The notes beneath the pieces were generated by a model. The model searched no databases and was not told where the DNA came from. It saw only the letters and a list, made by a program, of their open reading frames with translations. A DNA stretch of 64,000 nt from contig CBDUGP010000012.1 in the NCBI GenBank assembly GCA_965366625.1, positions 1 through 64,000 of the forward strand. The letters are read 5' to 3'. The position numbers and the translations under genes are program-made. Origin of the DNA: JAUIJL01 sp965366625 (GTDB lineage: Bacteria; Acidobacteriota; Thermoanaerobaculia; Multivoradales; J023). Positions 48,765-57,655 of this stretch are shown here, piece after piece; the first letter of the stretch is position 1; the number at the start of each line of letters is the position of its first letter.

Positions 48765-50447
48765 TCAAGATCCTTCGGTCCTAGGATTTTTCGAATTGGA
48801 AGCAATGCGTTGCCGCAGACTCGCTGCCTGCTCAAATTCTCCGTAGAGCCCGACCGCAAAGTCTAGGGCTTGAGCTGCCATTCGGAGGTCGCCTTTTGAC
48901 AACAGCTCTTCAATCGAAGCCACCGCTTCGAGTTGCTTCTGATTCTGACCCGGACTCTGGCCGATCGGTTGGGGCACGGCTACGGCTTGGCTCTCGGCTC
49001 TGACCATCGCCAGAATGTCCCGGGACGCTAGATCTTCGGCGTCGAGTTCCTGGGCGCGTTGTGCCAGAATTTCTGCCAGCTCGACTTGTAGACGACCCTT
49101 TTGGCGTAGCTGAATCATCTGGTCGACGATCCGTCGAGCGGCCTGCAAGGCTTCGCCCTTGACCTTGCTGACCTGCACCCGCGCTTGGCTGAGGGTGCGT
49201 CGCATCAATCCTGGGGCGTCTTCGATGGGACCGAAGAGGGTGCCGGCGAATTTAATCGCCTCCAAGGCAGCGACCAATTGTCCGGATTCGATGTATTGCT
49301 CGATCGAAGCAACGGCCTCACCCCGCTTGCGAGCTCGGCGCTCTTCAGGGCCTTCCCACGACAAAAGATGTTTGCTGGTCGAGGTCACCAGAGCAGGATC
49401 TACTTGAGTCTCTCCGGGAAAAGCGTCGGCGGCAGCACGGCAGGCCGCGGTGAGCTGCTGGGCCTCGAGGTTGTCGGGAGCCATTTCGAGCACCTCTTCA
49501 AGCATCACCAATGCGCGGTCGATTTTGCCGCGGGCGTGCAGTTGGCGCGCCCGTTCGAGTAGGCCGGTCACCTGTAGATTCGGCTGAGGCAGGGTGATGG
49601 TAGAGCTTTGCTCGGAAAACAAGCCAGGGCGCACACCACCGTTGATCTCGACAATGACCTCATCTAGATCGCCCAGGACCTCGGTGCAAGTGGTGTAGCG
49701 TTCTTGCGGGTCCTTGAGCAAGCACCTATGAACAATCTCCGAGAGCTTGGGCGGGCACTCGGGCCATGCGTCGAGCAGGGAGATCGGTGAGGCGTTGAGA
49801 ACCTGATCGATGAGGTGAGGAATATTGCGGCCTGCAAATGGGCGGCGAAAGGAGAGCAGCTCGTAGGCCAACACCCCATAGGAGAAGACGTCGGCATTTA
49901 TTCGCGTTTCACGGCCCAAGAGCCGTTCCGGCGAAAGATAGGCGACAGTCCCCAGGGTCATTCCGGCTTGGGTCAGGTGGCTTTCGACGTTGGCCAGCTT
50001 GGCGGTGCCGAAGTCCATGATCTTGCACCGTCCAGATTCGAGGACCCGAACGTTGGCGGGTTTGATATCCCGGTGGATGACGCCATTTTGGTGGGCATAC
50101 TCCAAACCGCTCGCGATTTGCGCCAGGAAGTCCAAGCGTTTCGCGAGGTCGGTAGGCTCTTGGCGTCGGATCAAGTGGGCGAGATCCTCACCCGGAAGGT
50201 ATTCTTCAACCAGGTACGGATTTTCTTCATGCAAGCCAAAGTCGAAGACCGTAGTGATATTACGATGCTCCAGGGATCCGGCGATTTCAGCCTCGCGGAA
50301 GAACCTTTGTCTGGACTCTTGGTCCCTTGTATTGCAGACCTTGATCGCTACCGGCCGTTTGATGAAAGGATCATAACCCTTAAAAACGGTGGCAAAGCCA
50401 CCTGAGCCGATTCGATCGAGGACTTCGTATTTGCCGATCCTATCCAT
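48765..50447 (-). CDS. Soluble Ser/Thr kinase with tetratricopeptide-like tail
   Basis: The 560-residue protein has an intact kinase domain (about 1-270: IGSGGFATVFKGYDPFI, VAIKVC, VIHRDIKPANVRVL, IMDFGTAKL, AYLSPERL) that shares close blocks with the next kinase gene (EAEIAG, HRNITTV, GEDL, HRDIKPANVRVL), so the two arose by tandem duplication. The C-terminal half lacks a membrane helix. It has a TPR-like pair (HARGKIDRALVMLEEVLEMAPDN) and two copies of an alpha-helical unit (ASIEQYIESGQLVAALEAIKFAG and ASIEELLSKGDLRMAAQALDFAV). ATG 50447 is chosen; the further upstream frame is Ser/Arg/His-rich and not coding-like. Confidence 0.9.
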   Translation of the reverse strand: MDRIGKYEVLDRIGSGGFATVFKGYDPFIKRPVAIKVCNTRDQESRQRFFREAEIAGSLEHRNITTVFDFGLHEENPYLVEEYLPGEDLAHLIRRQEPTDLAKRLDFLAQIASGLEYAHQNGVIHRDIKPANVRVLESGRCKIMDFGTAKLANVESHLTQAGMTLGTVAYLSPERLLGRETRINADVFSYGVLAYELLSFRRPFAGRNIPHLIDQVLNASPISLLDAWPECPPKLSEIVHRCLLKDPQERYTTCTEVLGDLDEVIVEINGGVRPGLFSEQSSTITLPQPNLQVTGLLERARQLHARGKIDRALVMLEEVLEMAPDNLEAQQLTAACRAAADAFPGETQVDPALVTSTSKHLLSWEGPEERRARKRGEAVASIEQYIESGQLVAALEAIKFAGTLFGPIEDAPGLMRRTLSQARVQVSKVKGEALQAARRIVDQMIQLRQKGRLQVELAEILAQRAQELDAEDLASRDILAMVRAESQAVAVPQPIGQSPGQNQKQLEAVASIEELLSKGDLRMAAQALDFAVGLYGEFEQAASLRQRIASNSKNPRTEGS

Positions 50448-50637
50448 GGGCCGTCGCAATCGTGATGAATGCGGAGAGTCTAGCATCAACGAGGATTGGG
50501 TGCACTGTATTTGGGCGCGTTGTAAAGGTGGGAACATGGCTCTCGATGGGTGAGTAGAACAAGCGGATTTGATTCCCGTGCTCATGAGTCTGTGATGTGG
50601 CAGAGCGCAACGTTACACCTTTGAATGCTCGAGACGG

Positions 50638-51552
50638 TCAATGTGTTTCAGCTTGCGGAGCAGGGCTGCTCAGGTGATAACCGATAGCCTTGTAGGCCAG
50701 CTTGGCGGCGACGAAGTCGCTCACGGTTCGATCGGGCTCTGGGGCCAGCTCGACGATGTCCATCGCGATCACCTTCTTATGCTCGAAGAGATAGCGAAGA
50801 GCTGCGAGGGTAGGATGCCAGGTACCACCGCCGGGTTCCGGCGTCCCGGTGCCGGGCAACAAGGATGGATCGAGAAAATCGAGGTCGAAGGTCAAATAGA
50901 TCTGGTCCGGCAGCTGCTCGAGATGGGCTGCCAATCGCTCCAGGGATCCGGTGCGGGCGTCTTCGTGCCAATCGTGGCTCCAGATCACCGGCAGGTTGCG
51001 CTCTTTGACCAACTGCGCCTCCGGACCCGAAAGTGAGCGGATGCCCACGGCGAGGCTCGGAAGGCCCAGGTCGTCGACGATCCGTCGCATGACGGCGGCA
51101 TGGCTGAATCGGGTTCCTTCATATTCGTCCCGCAGATCCGCATGGGCGTCGAATTGAACCACTCCGATGGGGCCTTGAAAGGCCTCGCAAGCCGCTGAAA
51201 CCAAGGGGTAGGTCAGGCTGTGTTCGCCGCCAATGGAGACCAAGAGCTTCCCGGACTCCATCAAACCGCGGGCGTGGTCCTGTATCTCCTGCATCGCCTC
51301 TGAAAGCTCAACGCTGGAGGGGTCGAAGGGCGGTGCGGTGAAGATCCGAGAGCTATGGGCTTCGGACTGCAGCTCTTCGTCGTAGAGCTCCACATACGCC
51401 GAGGCCTCGATCAGGGCTTCGGGGCCGCGGGCGGTACCTTTGCCGTAGGAAACCGTACGTTCGAAAGGCAAGGGCAGAATTACCGCCTCGGCATCTTTGA
51501 AGTCGGGCTGCTCGGCGTCGAGACCTAGAAAAATTGGGTGCTGTCGATTCAT
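50638..51552 (-). CDS. speB: Agmatinase-family ureohydrolase
   Basis: The 304-residue enzyme has the manganese-binding motifs ISIGGEHSLTYPL-like (SIGGEHSLTY), VQFDAHADLRDEYEGTRFSH and LTFDLDFLDPSLLPGTGTPEPGG of the arginase/agmatinase family, and an N-terminus with VSYGKGTARGPEALIEAS. It hydrolyses a guanidino compound to release urea; agmatine to putrescine is most likely, but formiminoglutamate or arginine cannot be excluded. ATG 51552 gives a family-typical start. There is no speA gene in view. Confidence 0.9.
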   Translation of the reverse strand: MNRQHPIFLGLDAEQPDFKDAEAVILPLPFERTVSYGKGTARGPEALIEASAYVELYDEELQSEAHSSRIFTAPPFDPSSVELSEAMQEIQDHARGLMESGKLLVSIGGEHSLTYPLVSAACEAFQGPIGVVQFDAHADLRDEYEGTRFSHAAVMRRIVDDLGLPSLAVGIRSLSGPEAQLVKERNLPVIWSHDWHEDARTGSLERLAAHLEQLPDQIYLTFDLDFLDPSLLPGTGTPEPGGGTWHPTLAALRYLFEHKKVIAMDIVELAPEPDRTVSDFVAAKLAYKAIGYHLSSPAPQAETH

Positions 51553-51640
51553 GGCCGGGAGGGTAGCAGTTCCTCGATGCCGACGAAAGACGACGCTGAG
51601 GTTCAATTGACCACAAAAGTAGAAAAAGAAGAAAAAGTTG

Positions 51641-51670
51641 GGCCCACCGCAGAATTGCGGAGCCTTTTTT
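51641..51670. terminator. Hairpin with flanking A- and T-tracts between speB and radC
   Basis: CCGCA (51647-51651), loop GAAT and TGCGG (51656-51660) form a stem that GGC/GCC can extend (51641-51643 with 51662-51664). A T-run at 51665-51670 and an A-rich run at 51621-51636 flank it. Because no plus-strand gene ends just upstream, it may act as an attenuator in the radC leader. Confidence 0.45.
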
Positions 51671-51756
51671 CGTCCAAGTCTCCTTAGAGGCCCTAGGTGG
51701 GTCCATTCAGACCTGGCCTAGAAATTAGGCCGAAGCCTTCACATGAGGAGATTGAG

Positions 51757-52497
51757 ATGAAAACGAAGGAAACCGTGGTGGAAAAGGCGAGTTCCGAGGC
51801 GCCGGTTGTTTCATGGGTGGAGCAACCGATCAACAAGCGACCGAAGAGCCAGCGTCCCAGGGAGCGAATGCTCACGTACGGTGAAGGAGCCCTGTCGGAC
51901 GAAGAGTTGGTGGCCATCTTGCTGCGGTCCGGTAAACCGGGCCAATCCGCGATTGCCATGGCGGCCGAGCTGATCCAGGAGCATGGTGGAGTGGGAGGGT
52001 TGCTGTGGACGGATTTACGGCGGATGCGAAGGTATGGCCTTGGGCCGGCGAAAGCAGCCTCGATCATGGCGGCGGTAGAACTCGGCCGTCGATTGGCCAA
52101 GGCGGGGTTGAGCAAGGACAACCTCTTGGATCGGCCGGAATCCGTGGCTCGCTACCTTTATCTTCGATACGGCAGGGTAGATCAGGAGGTGATGGGCGCT
52201 CTTTTCGTCGATATGCGCAATCATTTGACCGGCGAATCAGAGATTTTCCGCGGCACCTTGACCCGAGCGGCGGTGGAACCCAGAGCTATTCTCAGGGAGG
52301 CCCTACTCTCCGGAGCCGCGGGGCTTTTGCTCTTTCACACCCATCCGAGCGGCGATCCGTCGCCGAGCCAGGAGGACCTCGACTTCACCTTTCGAATGGC
52401 GCAGGCTTGCGAGCTGATGGGGGTTAGGTTGATGGATCATCTGATTGTCGGCGATCACGGTAGCTGGGTCTCCCTCAAGCAGCGCGGAGCGTGGTAG
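51757..52497 (+). CDS. radC: RadC family protein
   Basis: The 246-residue protein carries N-terminal helix-hairpin-helix-like RPRERMLTYGEGALSDEELVAILLRSG, and a JAB1/MPN-like metalloprotease-type core with LLLFHTHPSGDPSPSQEDLDF (metal ligands H, H and D). RadC proteins are widespread, but their once-assumed repair role is not supported and the activity is unknown. ATG 51757 follows GAGGAG by six bases; the longer frame from 51697 is less likely. Confidence 0.92.
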   Translation: MKTKETVVEKASSEAPVVSWVEQPINKRPKSQRPRERMLTYGEGALSDEELVAILLRSGKPGQSAIAMAAELIQEHGGVGGLLWTDLRRMRRYGLGPAKAASIMAAVELGRRLAKAGLSKDNLLDRPESVARYLYLRYGRVDQEVMGALFVDMRNHLTGESEIFRGTLTRAAVEPRAILREALLSGAAGLLLFHTHPSGDPSPSQEDLDFTFRMAQACELMGVRLMDHLIVGDHGSWVSLKQRGAW

Positions 52498-52599
52498 CTT
52501 TGGCGGCGGATCGGACCCGTCGATCCGCCGACCTACCCCAAGCCGGACCCCGCGGCCATTAGGCGCGGTCCCGCACTATCGAATTCGGTCTTGAGCAAG

Positions 52600-53499
52600 A
52601 TGCAAGAAAACATAGAGCCTTTGTATGCCTCGGCCGACGAGGATGCGGTCGGCCGGCTCCGTTTAGGGCTGGCCGGAAAGGGTGACCTTCGGTGGGCTGC
52701 CGCCGATATTACCCGCCCCATGGAAAGCCTGCGCCGGCGCTTGGATCCGTCTCCAGTGGCGGCGATCGCGCTCGGTAGAGCCTTGTCGGCAGCAGCGCTG
52801 CTATTGCGCTTCAGCACCAAATACCCAGGGCGCTTGCGGGTTGACGTGTTGGGGGACGGCCCTTTGGGCAAGATCCAAGCCGAGGTTGATAGTGATGGCA
52901 ACATGCGAGCGATTTTGGGTCAATTGCGTTTCCCCGGTATCGAAGGACAAGCCCTAGATGTCGGAGGAGCGGTAGGCGACGGCCTGTTTCGGGTGACCCA
53001 AGAAAGCCGGAAACGTCCGGAGCCTTGGGTTAGTCAGACAAAGCTGGTTTCGGGCGAAATCGGCGAAGATCTCGTGCACTTCTTGAACCAGAGCCAGCAG
53101 GTCCGCTCAGCGGCATTGCTGACGACCAAACCTGGATCCTCGGGCATCCTGGCGGCAGGCGGCCTTCTGGTAGAAGCCTTGCCAGGGGCGTCTGAAGACA
53201 GCCTACTGGTGCTGGAGAAGAATCTGGCGGGCCTCACAGACATCGGATCTTTGATTCAAGAAGGCGGCGTGAGCAGCCTGTTGGGCGATGCGCTGCAGGG
53301 CTTGGATATCCAAGAGCTGGAAGAGCACTCTCTCTTTTATCGTTGCGCCTGCAGCCGGGACGTCCTACTCAAGAGGTTGTTGGCCCTTCCCGCCGAGCAG
53401 CTCAGAGACGTGGGAGACGAGCGCGGAGAGGCGATCCTCGAATGTGCGTTCTGCTTGGGTCAATTTGTTTTTTCCGTAGACGACCTGCGGGTCAATTGA
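52600..53499 (+). CDS. hslO: Redox-regulated chaperone Hsp33
   Basis: The 299-residue protein has the Hsp33 core (TKYPGRLRVDVLGDGPLGKIQAEVD, VTQESRKRPEPWVSQTKLVSGEIGEDLVHFLNQSQQVRSAA) and the C-terminal zinc switch, CxC in YRCACSRD and CxxC in ECAFCLGQF. Oxidative stress releases zinc, makes disulfides and turns on holdase activity. A TTG at 52591 and ATG at 52600 are alternative starts; neither has a clear Shine-Dalgarno. Confidence 0.95.
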   Translation: MQENIEPLYASADEDAVGRLRLGLAGKGDLRWAAADITRPMESLRRRLDPSPVAAIALGRALSAAALLLRFSTKYPGRLRVDVLGDGPLGKIQAEVDSDGNMRAILGQLRFPGIEGQALDVGGAVGDGLFRVTQESRKRPEPWVSQTKLVSGEIGEDLVHFLNQSQQVRSAALLTTKPGSSGILAAGGLLVEALPGASEDSLLVLEKNLAGLTDIGSLIQEGGVSSLLGDALQGLDIQELEEHSLFYRCACSRDVLLKRLLALPAEQLRDVGDERGEAILECAFCLGQFVFSVDDLRVN

Positions 53500-53545
53500 A
53501 GGGGCCCGCGGGCCTTTGGAAGGGCATGTGCCGAGGAAGCCTGTC

Positions 53546-55516
53546 ATGAGCAAGTACTACATCACGACTCCGATTTACTACGTCAATGATTTACCCCATA
53601 TCGGTCACATCTATACGACCCTAGTGGCGGACACCGTCGCTCGCTACCGCCGGTTAGAAGGAGACGACGTCTACTTTCTGACCGGAACCGACGAGCACGG
53701 CCAGAAGATCGAAAAAACCGCGGCTGAGCAAGGGGTCGAGCCCATTGTCCTCGCGAATCGGGTGGTGGAGCGCTACCACCAGCTGTGGAAGCAGCTGGAG
53801 ATCACCCACGACGACTTTATCCGCACCACCGAGCCGAGGCATCGGGCGGGGGTGGAAAAGATCGTCGCGCGCATTGCCGAGAAGGGTGATCTTTATGTCG
53901 ACCGCCACGAGGGTTTTTATTGCGTCCGCTGCGAGACCTTCTACACCGACAAGGAGCTGCTCGACGGCGATCGTTGCCCGATCCACGAGACCCCATGCGA
54001 TCGGCAGAGTGAGGAAAACGTCTTCTTTCGGCTGTCGAAATACCAGGACGCATTGCTGGCCCACTATGAGGCCCATCCGAGCTTCGTACAGCCCGAAAGC
54101 CGACTGAACGAGGTCAAGCAATTCGTGGCCCAAGGTTTGAAAGACCTGTCGGTCTCGCGCACCACGGTCGACTGGGGAATTCCCTTGCCGGGGTTTGAGG
54201 GCCACACGATTTACGTCTGGCTTGATGCCTTAACCAATTACATCAGCGCCTTGGGTTTCGGCTCCGACTCCGACCAGCTCTACCAGGATCTCTGGCAAGG
54301 CGACGGCACCCGCATTCACTTGGTCGGCAAGGACATCTTGCGTTTTCACGCCGTGTTTTGGCCCGCGTTTCTTTTGGCGGCGGACCTACCGCTGCCGACC
54401 ACGGTTTGGGCTCACGGGTGGTGGCTGCGCGACGACCTGAAAATGTCGAAGTCGATCGGCAACGTGGTTCGGCCGGACAACTTGCTGGAAGACTTCGGCC
54501 ATGAAGCCCTGCGCTATTACGTTTTGCGGGATATGGCTTTTGGCCAGGATGCGGCTTTTTCTGATGAAGCCTTCATCGACCGCTACAACAGCGACCTGGC
54601 CAACGACATCGGCAATACCCTCAGCCGTTTGGTGACCCTTTCGCGCCGAGCTTTCGACGGAACCTTGCCACCCAAAAAAGGGGACGGCCTTAAGGAAGCC
54701 GCTGAGCGGGCCATGGCCGAGTATCGAAGCCACATGGAGAGCTTCAGTTTCCATGAGGCCCTGCGTTGTCTCTCCAAGCTCAACCAGGAAATCAGCCAAT
54801 TCTTGGTTCAAAACGAGCCTTGGAAGAAGCTCAAGGACGACTCCCTAAAAGAAGAGGTGTCCGAAATCCTGTGGGCGGGTCTCGAAGCCCTGCGCTTGGC
54901 AGCCACGGCTTTGATCCCGATCTTGCCCGAGAAGGCGCCCAAAATATTGACCTCGATCGGTGCAGACGTGCCCGAAACCTTTACCGACGGCGCCTTGTCA
55001 TGGGGCGGCTTGGGCACGGGTTCAACGCTCGGAGGGGTGGAGCCTCTCTTTCCTCGGATCGATAAGAAAGACTATTTGGCCGAACTCGCGGCCGCTGACC
55101 CGAAGGAAGGCAAGAAGCCTCAGCCGCAAGAAAAGAAGGGCAAAAAAGAACCCAAGGGTGATGCTGCGAAAACCGGCCAGGCGACGGAAGGGTTGATCTC
55201 GATCGACGACTTTTTTAACGTGATGCTCAAAGTGGCCACCGTCCGAAGTGCCGAGAGGGTGCCCAAGTCCGACAAATTGTTGCGCCTTTCTCTCGATGCC
55301 GGGGAGGAGTCCGAACGAACCGTGGTGGCGGGGCTGGGCAAAGCCTACGAGCCGGAAGCTTTGGTCGATCGTCAGGTGATTGTGGTCGCGAATCTGAAAC
55401 CGGCCAAGCTGATGGGGGTGGAGTCCAACGGCATGGTGTTGGCAGCTACCGCCGACGGCAAGCCGGTTTTGCTCGGCCCGGAGTCGGAGGTTCCCGCGGG
55501 AACTCGGGTGAAGTGA
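53546..55516 (+). CDS. metG: Methionyl-tRNA synthetase with C-terminal tRNA-binding domain
   Basis: The 656-residue enzyme charges tRNA-Met in the cytosol. It has YYITTPIYYVNDLPHIGHIYTT (HIGH motif), a zinc knuckle CVRCETFYTDKELLDGDRCPIHETPC and the KMSKS loop DLKMSKSIGN (about residue 298). It ends with an EMAPII/Arc1p-like OB domain (about 555-656, NVMLKVATVRSAERVPKSDKLLRLSL) joined by a Lys/Pro-rich linker. GAGGAAG lies six bases before the ATG. The tatD gene begins one base after the stop, a widely conserved pair. Confidence 0.97.
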   Translation: MSKYYITTPIYYVNDLPHIGHIYTTLVADTVARYRRLEGDDVYFLTGTDEHGQKIEKTAAEQGVEPIVLANRVVERYHQLWKQLEITHDDFIRTTEPRHRAGVEKIVARIAEKGDLYVDRHEGFYCVRCETFYTDKELLDGDRCPIHETPCDRQSEENVFFRLSKYQDALLAHYEAHPSFVQPESRLNEVKQFVAQGLKDLSVSRTTVDWGIPLPGFEGHTIYVWLDALTNYISALGFGSDSDQLYQDLWQGDGTRIHLVGKDILRFHAVFWPAFLLAADLPLPTTVWAHGWWLRDDLKMSKSIGNVVRPDNLLEDFGHEALRYYVLRDMAFGQDAAFSDEAFIDRYNSDLANDIGNTLSRLVTLSRRAFDGTLPPKKGDGLKEAAERAMAEYRSHMESFSFHEALRCLSKLNQEISQFLVQNEPWKKLKDDSLKEEVSEILWAGLEALRLAATALIPILPEKAPKILTSIGADVPETFTDGALSWGGLGTGSTLGGVEPLFPRIDKKDYLAELAAADPKEGKKPQPQEKKGKKEPKGDAAKTGQATEGLISIDDFFNVMLKVATVRSAERVPKSDKLLRLSLDAGEESERTVVAGLGKAYEPEALVDRQVIVVANLKPAKLMGVESNGMVLAATADGKPVLLGPESEVPAGTRVK

Positions 55517-55517
55517 G

Positions 55518-56330
55518 ATGGCCGTTGACAGGATAGCCCAGGAATTAGGGGTCGTAGATTCCCATTGCCATCTCCAATCTCTTGCAACCGAAGAGCTTCC
55601 AGCGGCCTTGGACCGGGCTCGCGAGCGAGGGGTGGTCGGTTTCTTGGCTCCCGCAATCCGCCTCTCCGATGCGGACTTCTTGTTGGATCTTTGTCATCGA
55701 AACGATGACATCTGGTGCGCTTTGGGGGTCCATCCCCACGAAGCTTCAACTTGGAACGACGGTGATCTGACGGCTCTTCGGGACCTGGCTGCCGATCCGA
55801 AAGTGGTGGCGATCGGTGAGTGCGGATTGGACTTCTACTACGATCACGCCCCACGGGACCTACAAGAGCGGGTCATGCGACAGCAGTGGGAGCTTGCGAT
55901 GGAGCTGGATTTACCGGTGATCGTGCACAATCGCGACTCGAACGAGCTGATGACCGAGGTCTACTTGGATCCCACCTTTGCTCGACTGAAAATCGATTTC
56001 CACTCGTTCGCGGGCGGAAAAACGATGGCGGAAGCCGTGTTGCCACGCGGTGCCTACCTGGGATTCTCCGGAATGGTGACTTTCAACCGAGCGGACAACG
56101 TTCGCGAGGTATTGCCCATGGTGGCCCAGGACCGGCTGCTGGTGGAAACCGACAGCCCTTATCTCGCACCCGTTCCCCATCGTGGCAAAAAAAATGAGCC
56201 GGGGTTTGTGGTGGAGGTGCTCGAGCGGGTCGCCGATGAGCTGGGATGGAGCCGCCAAGAGGCTGCATCCCAAACCACCGAGAACTTTTTTCGACTCTTT
56301 CCCAAGGCTGCTCCCCAGCCGGCTGGCTAG
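55518..56330 (+). CDS. tatD: TatD-family DNase/metal hydrolase
   Basis: The 270 residues form a TIM-barrel metal hydrolase with VVDSHCHLQ (metal histidines), CALGVHPHEAS, VAIGECGLDFYYDHAPRD (metal Glu), LPVIVHNRDS, FHSFAGG and LLVETDSPYLAPVPHRGK (metal Asp). Members act as 3'-5' exonucleases or D-aminoacyl-tRNA-related hydrolases. It is coupled to metG with one base between. Confidence 0.95.
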   Translation: MAVDRIAQELGVVDSHCHLQSLATEELPAALDRARERGVVGFLAPAIRLSDADFLLDLCHRNDDIWCALGVHPHEASTWNDGDLTALRDLAADPKVVAIGECGLDFYYDHAPRDLQERVMRQQWELAMELDLPVIVHNRDSNELMTEVYLDPTFARLKIDFHSFAGGKTMAEAVLPRGAYLGFSGMVTFNRADNVREVLPMVAQDRLLVETDSPYLAPVPHRGKKNEPGFVVEVLERVADELGWSRQEAASQTTENFFRLFPKAAPQPAG

Positions 56331-56787
56331 GCTAGGGCCCTTCCAGGAATGGGGTTCTCAACGATCAGAAAGGCCCGCTGAGCCGAGGACGAAAGCGAGC
56401 TTGTCTGAGCGGCACATCCAGTAATTCGACGTAAGATCTTGCTCATCAGCATCTTAGATCGGAACCGCAGCGGCGCCGCGAGTTAGGAGCGCCGCCCGCA
56501 GGTCAGCGGGCCGACCCCCGGGATGCTGAAACTGGACTGGCCCTAGGCTAGGCGAGCGACCGCAACGAAAAAAGGCCCAGAACATTGTCCGGGCCATTTT
56601 CGTCTAACCACTGCGAAATGACGCTAGCCTGGTCGATGACCGACTAGACGCCCATCCCGGTCGATGGCCGCTGAGCTGAAAAGCTGGGTCGGCAAGGTCG
56701 ATCGCCACAGGTCGATTGCCAGAACCTATGCCGACTCCGAAGCCTACGTGGGTTTCCAGCTCCCCGACTGGAGAGCTGAACACGCCG
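56331..56787. other. Geneless 457-base region between tatD and infC, with several hairpins
   Basis: No convincing gene is present and the ribosomal genes rpmI and rplT, which usually follow infC, are absent here. GCCCGC-loop-GCGGGC at 56494-56511 is a stem. CAGCTCCCC-GACT-GGAGAGCTG at 56757-56778 is a stem ten bases past the infC stop. A 49-codon frame at 56665-56814 (plus) overlaps the infC end and is not supported. Confidence 0.55.
56568..56595 (-). terminator. Rho-independent terminator downstream of infC
   Basis: On the minus strand GGCCC, a 12-base loop containing further pairs, and GGGCC (56595-56574) run into a six-base T-tract (A-run 56568-56573 on the plus strand). It is about 190 bases after the infC stop, leaving a long 3' untranslated stretch. 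Confidence 0.8.
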
Positions 56788-57351
56788 TCATGCTTGCGGC
56801 GTCGGCTGGTTGAGCGGTGCAAGGATCATCGTCATCTGACGCCCTTCGAGCCGTGACCGGCTCTCCACTGCAGCGACCTCTGTCGTGGACTTGGTCACTT
56901 TGTCCAGGATCTGGACACCGAGTTCTGGGCGGCGGAGCTGGCGATACCGGAAGAATACGGTCACTTTGACCTTCTTACCCTTTTCGAGGAATTTGATCGC
57001 CCGATTGAGCTTGATGCCGAAGTCGTGGTCGTCGATAGTCGGACGGAATTTGACTTCCTTAATCTCAATCGTGACGCTCTTCTTCTTGGCTTCGCGGGCT
57101 TTCTTTTCGCGATCGAATTTGGCCTTGCCCCAATCCATGACCTTGACCACGGGTGGCTCGGCACTGGCTCCGACCTCGACGAGGTCTAGACCTTGTTCCT
57201 TGGCTCTTTTCCGCGCGTCCTCGACGGGAACGATACCCACTTGGGTGCCGTCGGCGTCGATTAGGCGTACGGGACTCTTACGAATGCGGTGGTTGATGCG
57301 CGGCTCGTTGGCGTTGGGCCGCACAGGTCGCACGAATCTACGACTACGAAT
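56788..57351 (-). CDS. infC: Translation initiation factor IF-3 with AUU start codon
   Basis: IF-3 binds the 30S subunit and rejects non-canonical starts. The protein carries NEPRINHRIRKSPVRLIDADG, GLDLVEVGASAEPPVVKVMDWGK and KFRPTIDDHDFGIKLNRAIKFLEKGKKVKV, all IF-3 landmarks. The first ATG-class start in frame is GTG 57333, but ATT at 57351 is in frame 18 bases upstream and GGAGG lies five bases before it. The AUU gives 187 residues with the usual RRFVRP-like basic start. AUU is the known autoregulated infC start in many bacteria, since IF-3 disfavours it. rpmI and rplT do not follow. Likely TG-extended -10 at 57619-57614. Confidence 0.93.
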   Translation of the reverse strand: MRSRRFVRPVRPNANEPRINHRIRKSPVRLIDADGTQVGIVPVEDARKRAKEQGLDLVEVGASAEPPVVKVMDWGKAKFDREKKAREAKKKSVTIEIKEVKFRPTIDDHDFGIKLNRAIKFLEKGKKVKVTVFFRYRQLRRPELGVQILDKVTKSTTEVAAVESRSRLEGRQMTMILAPLNQPTPQA

Positions 57352-57655
57352 GGGGACCTCCCCCTCGGACGGTTCCGAGGAATGCAGTTCTGGTGTGAGT
57401 TCTGATCCGGAACATCACCGGATTCGAAGCGGATTTTTGGAAAATTTTCCTGATATGCCGAAAGATACCCTGACAGGAAGAGAATCCTGGGGTAGCAGGC
57501 GAGGCAGCCGCGCGCGGCTCATACCGAGGCATCGGTGGAGAGCAGCTGAGGCAGACCCGTAGGATCGGGTAGCTTCATAGCGCAAGAAGTTCGGTAAGCT
57601 GGCATGCAGCCCAATATTACCAGATTTCGTGACAAAAGCGTTCGCCAATCAAGTC
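57352..57655 (-). promoter_or_regulatory. infC leader and promoter region
   Basis: Between the infC start and the stop of the S9 peptidase gene are 304 bases with no gene I can support. On the minus strand, TGG-TAATAT (hexamer 57619-57614) is an extended -10, giving a leader of about 260 bases. Such long infC leaders often carry control structures. I cannot assign one here. Confidence 0.4.

Noticed and set aside
56665..56814. 49-codon plus-strand frame running into the infC 3' end
   Set aside because: It has no Shine-Dalgarno, overlaps infC antisense, and resembles no family.
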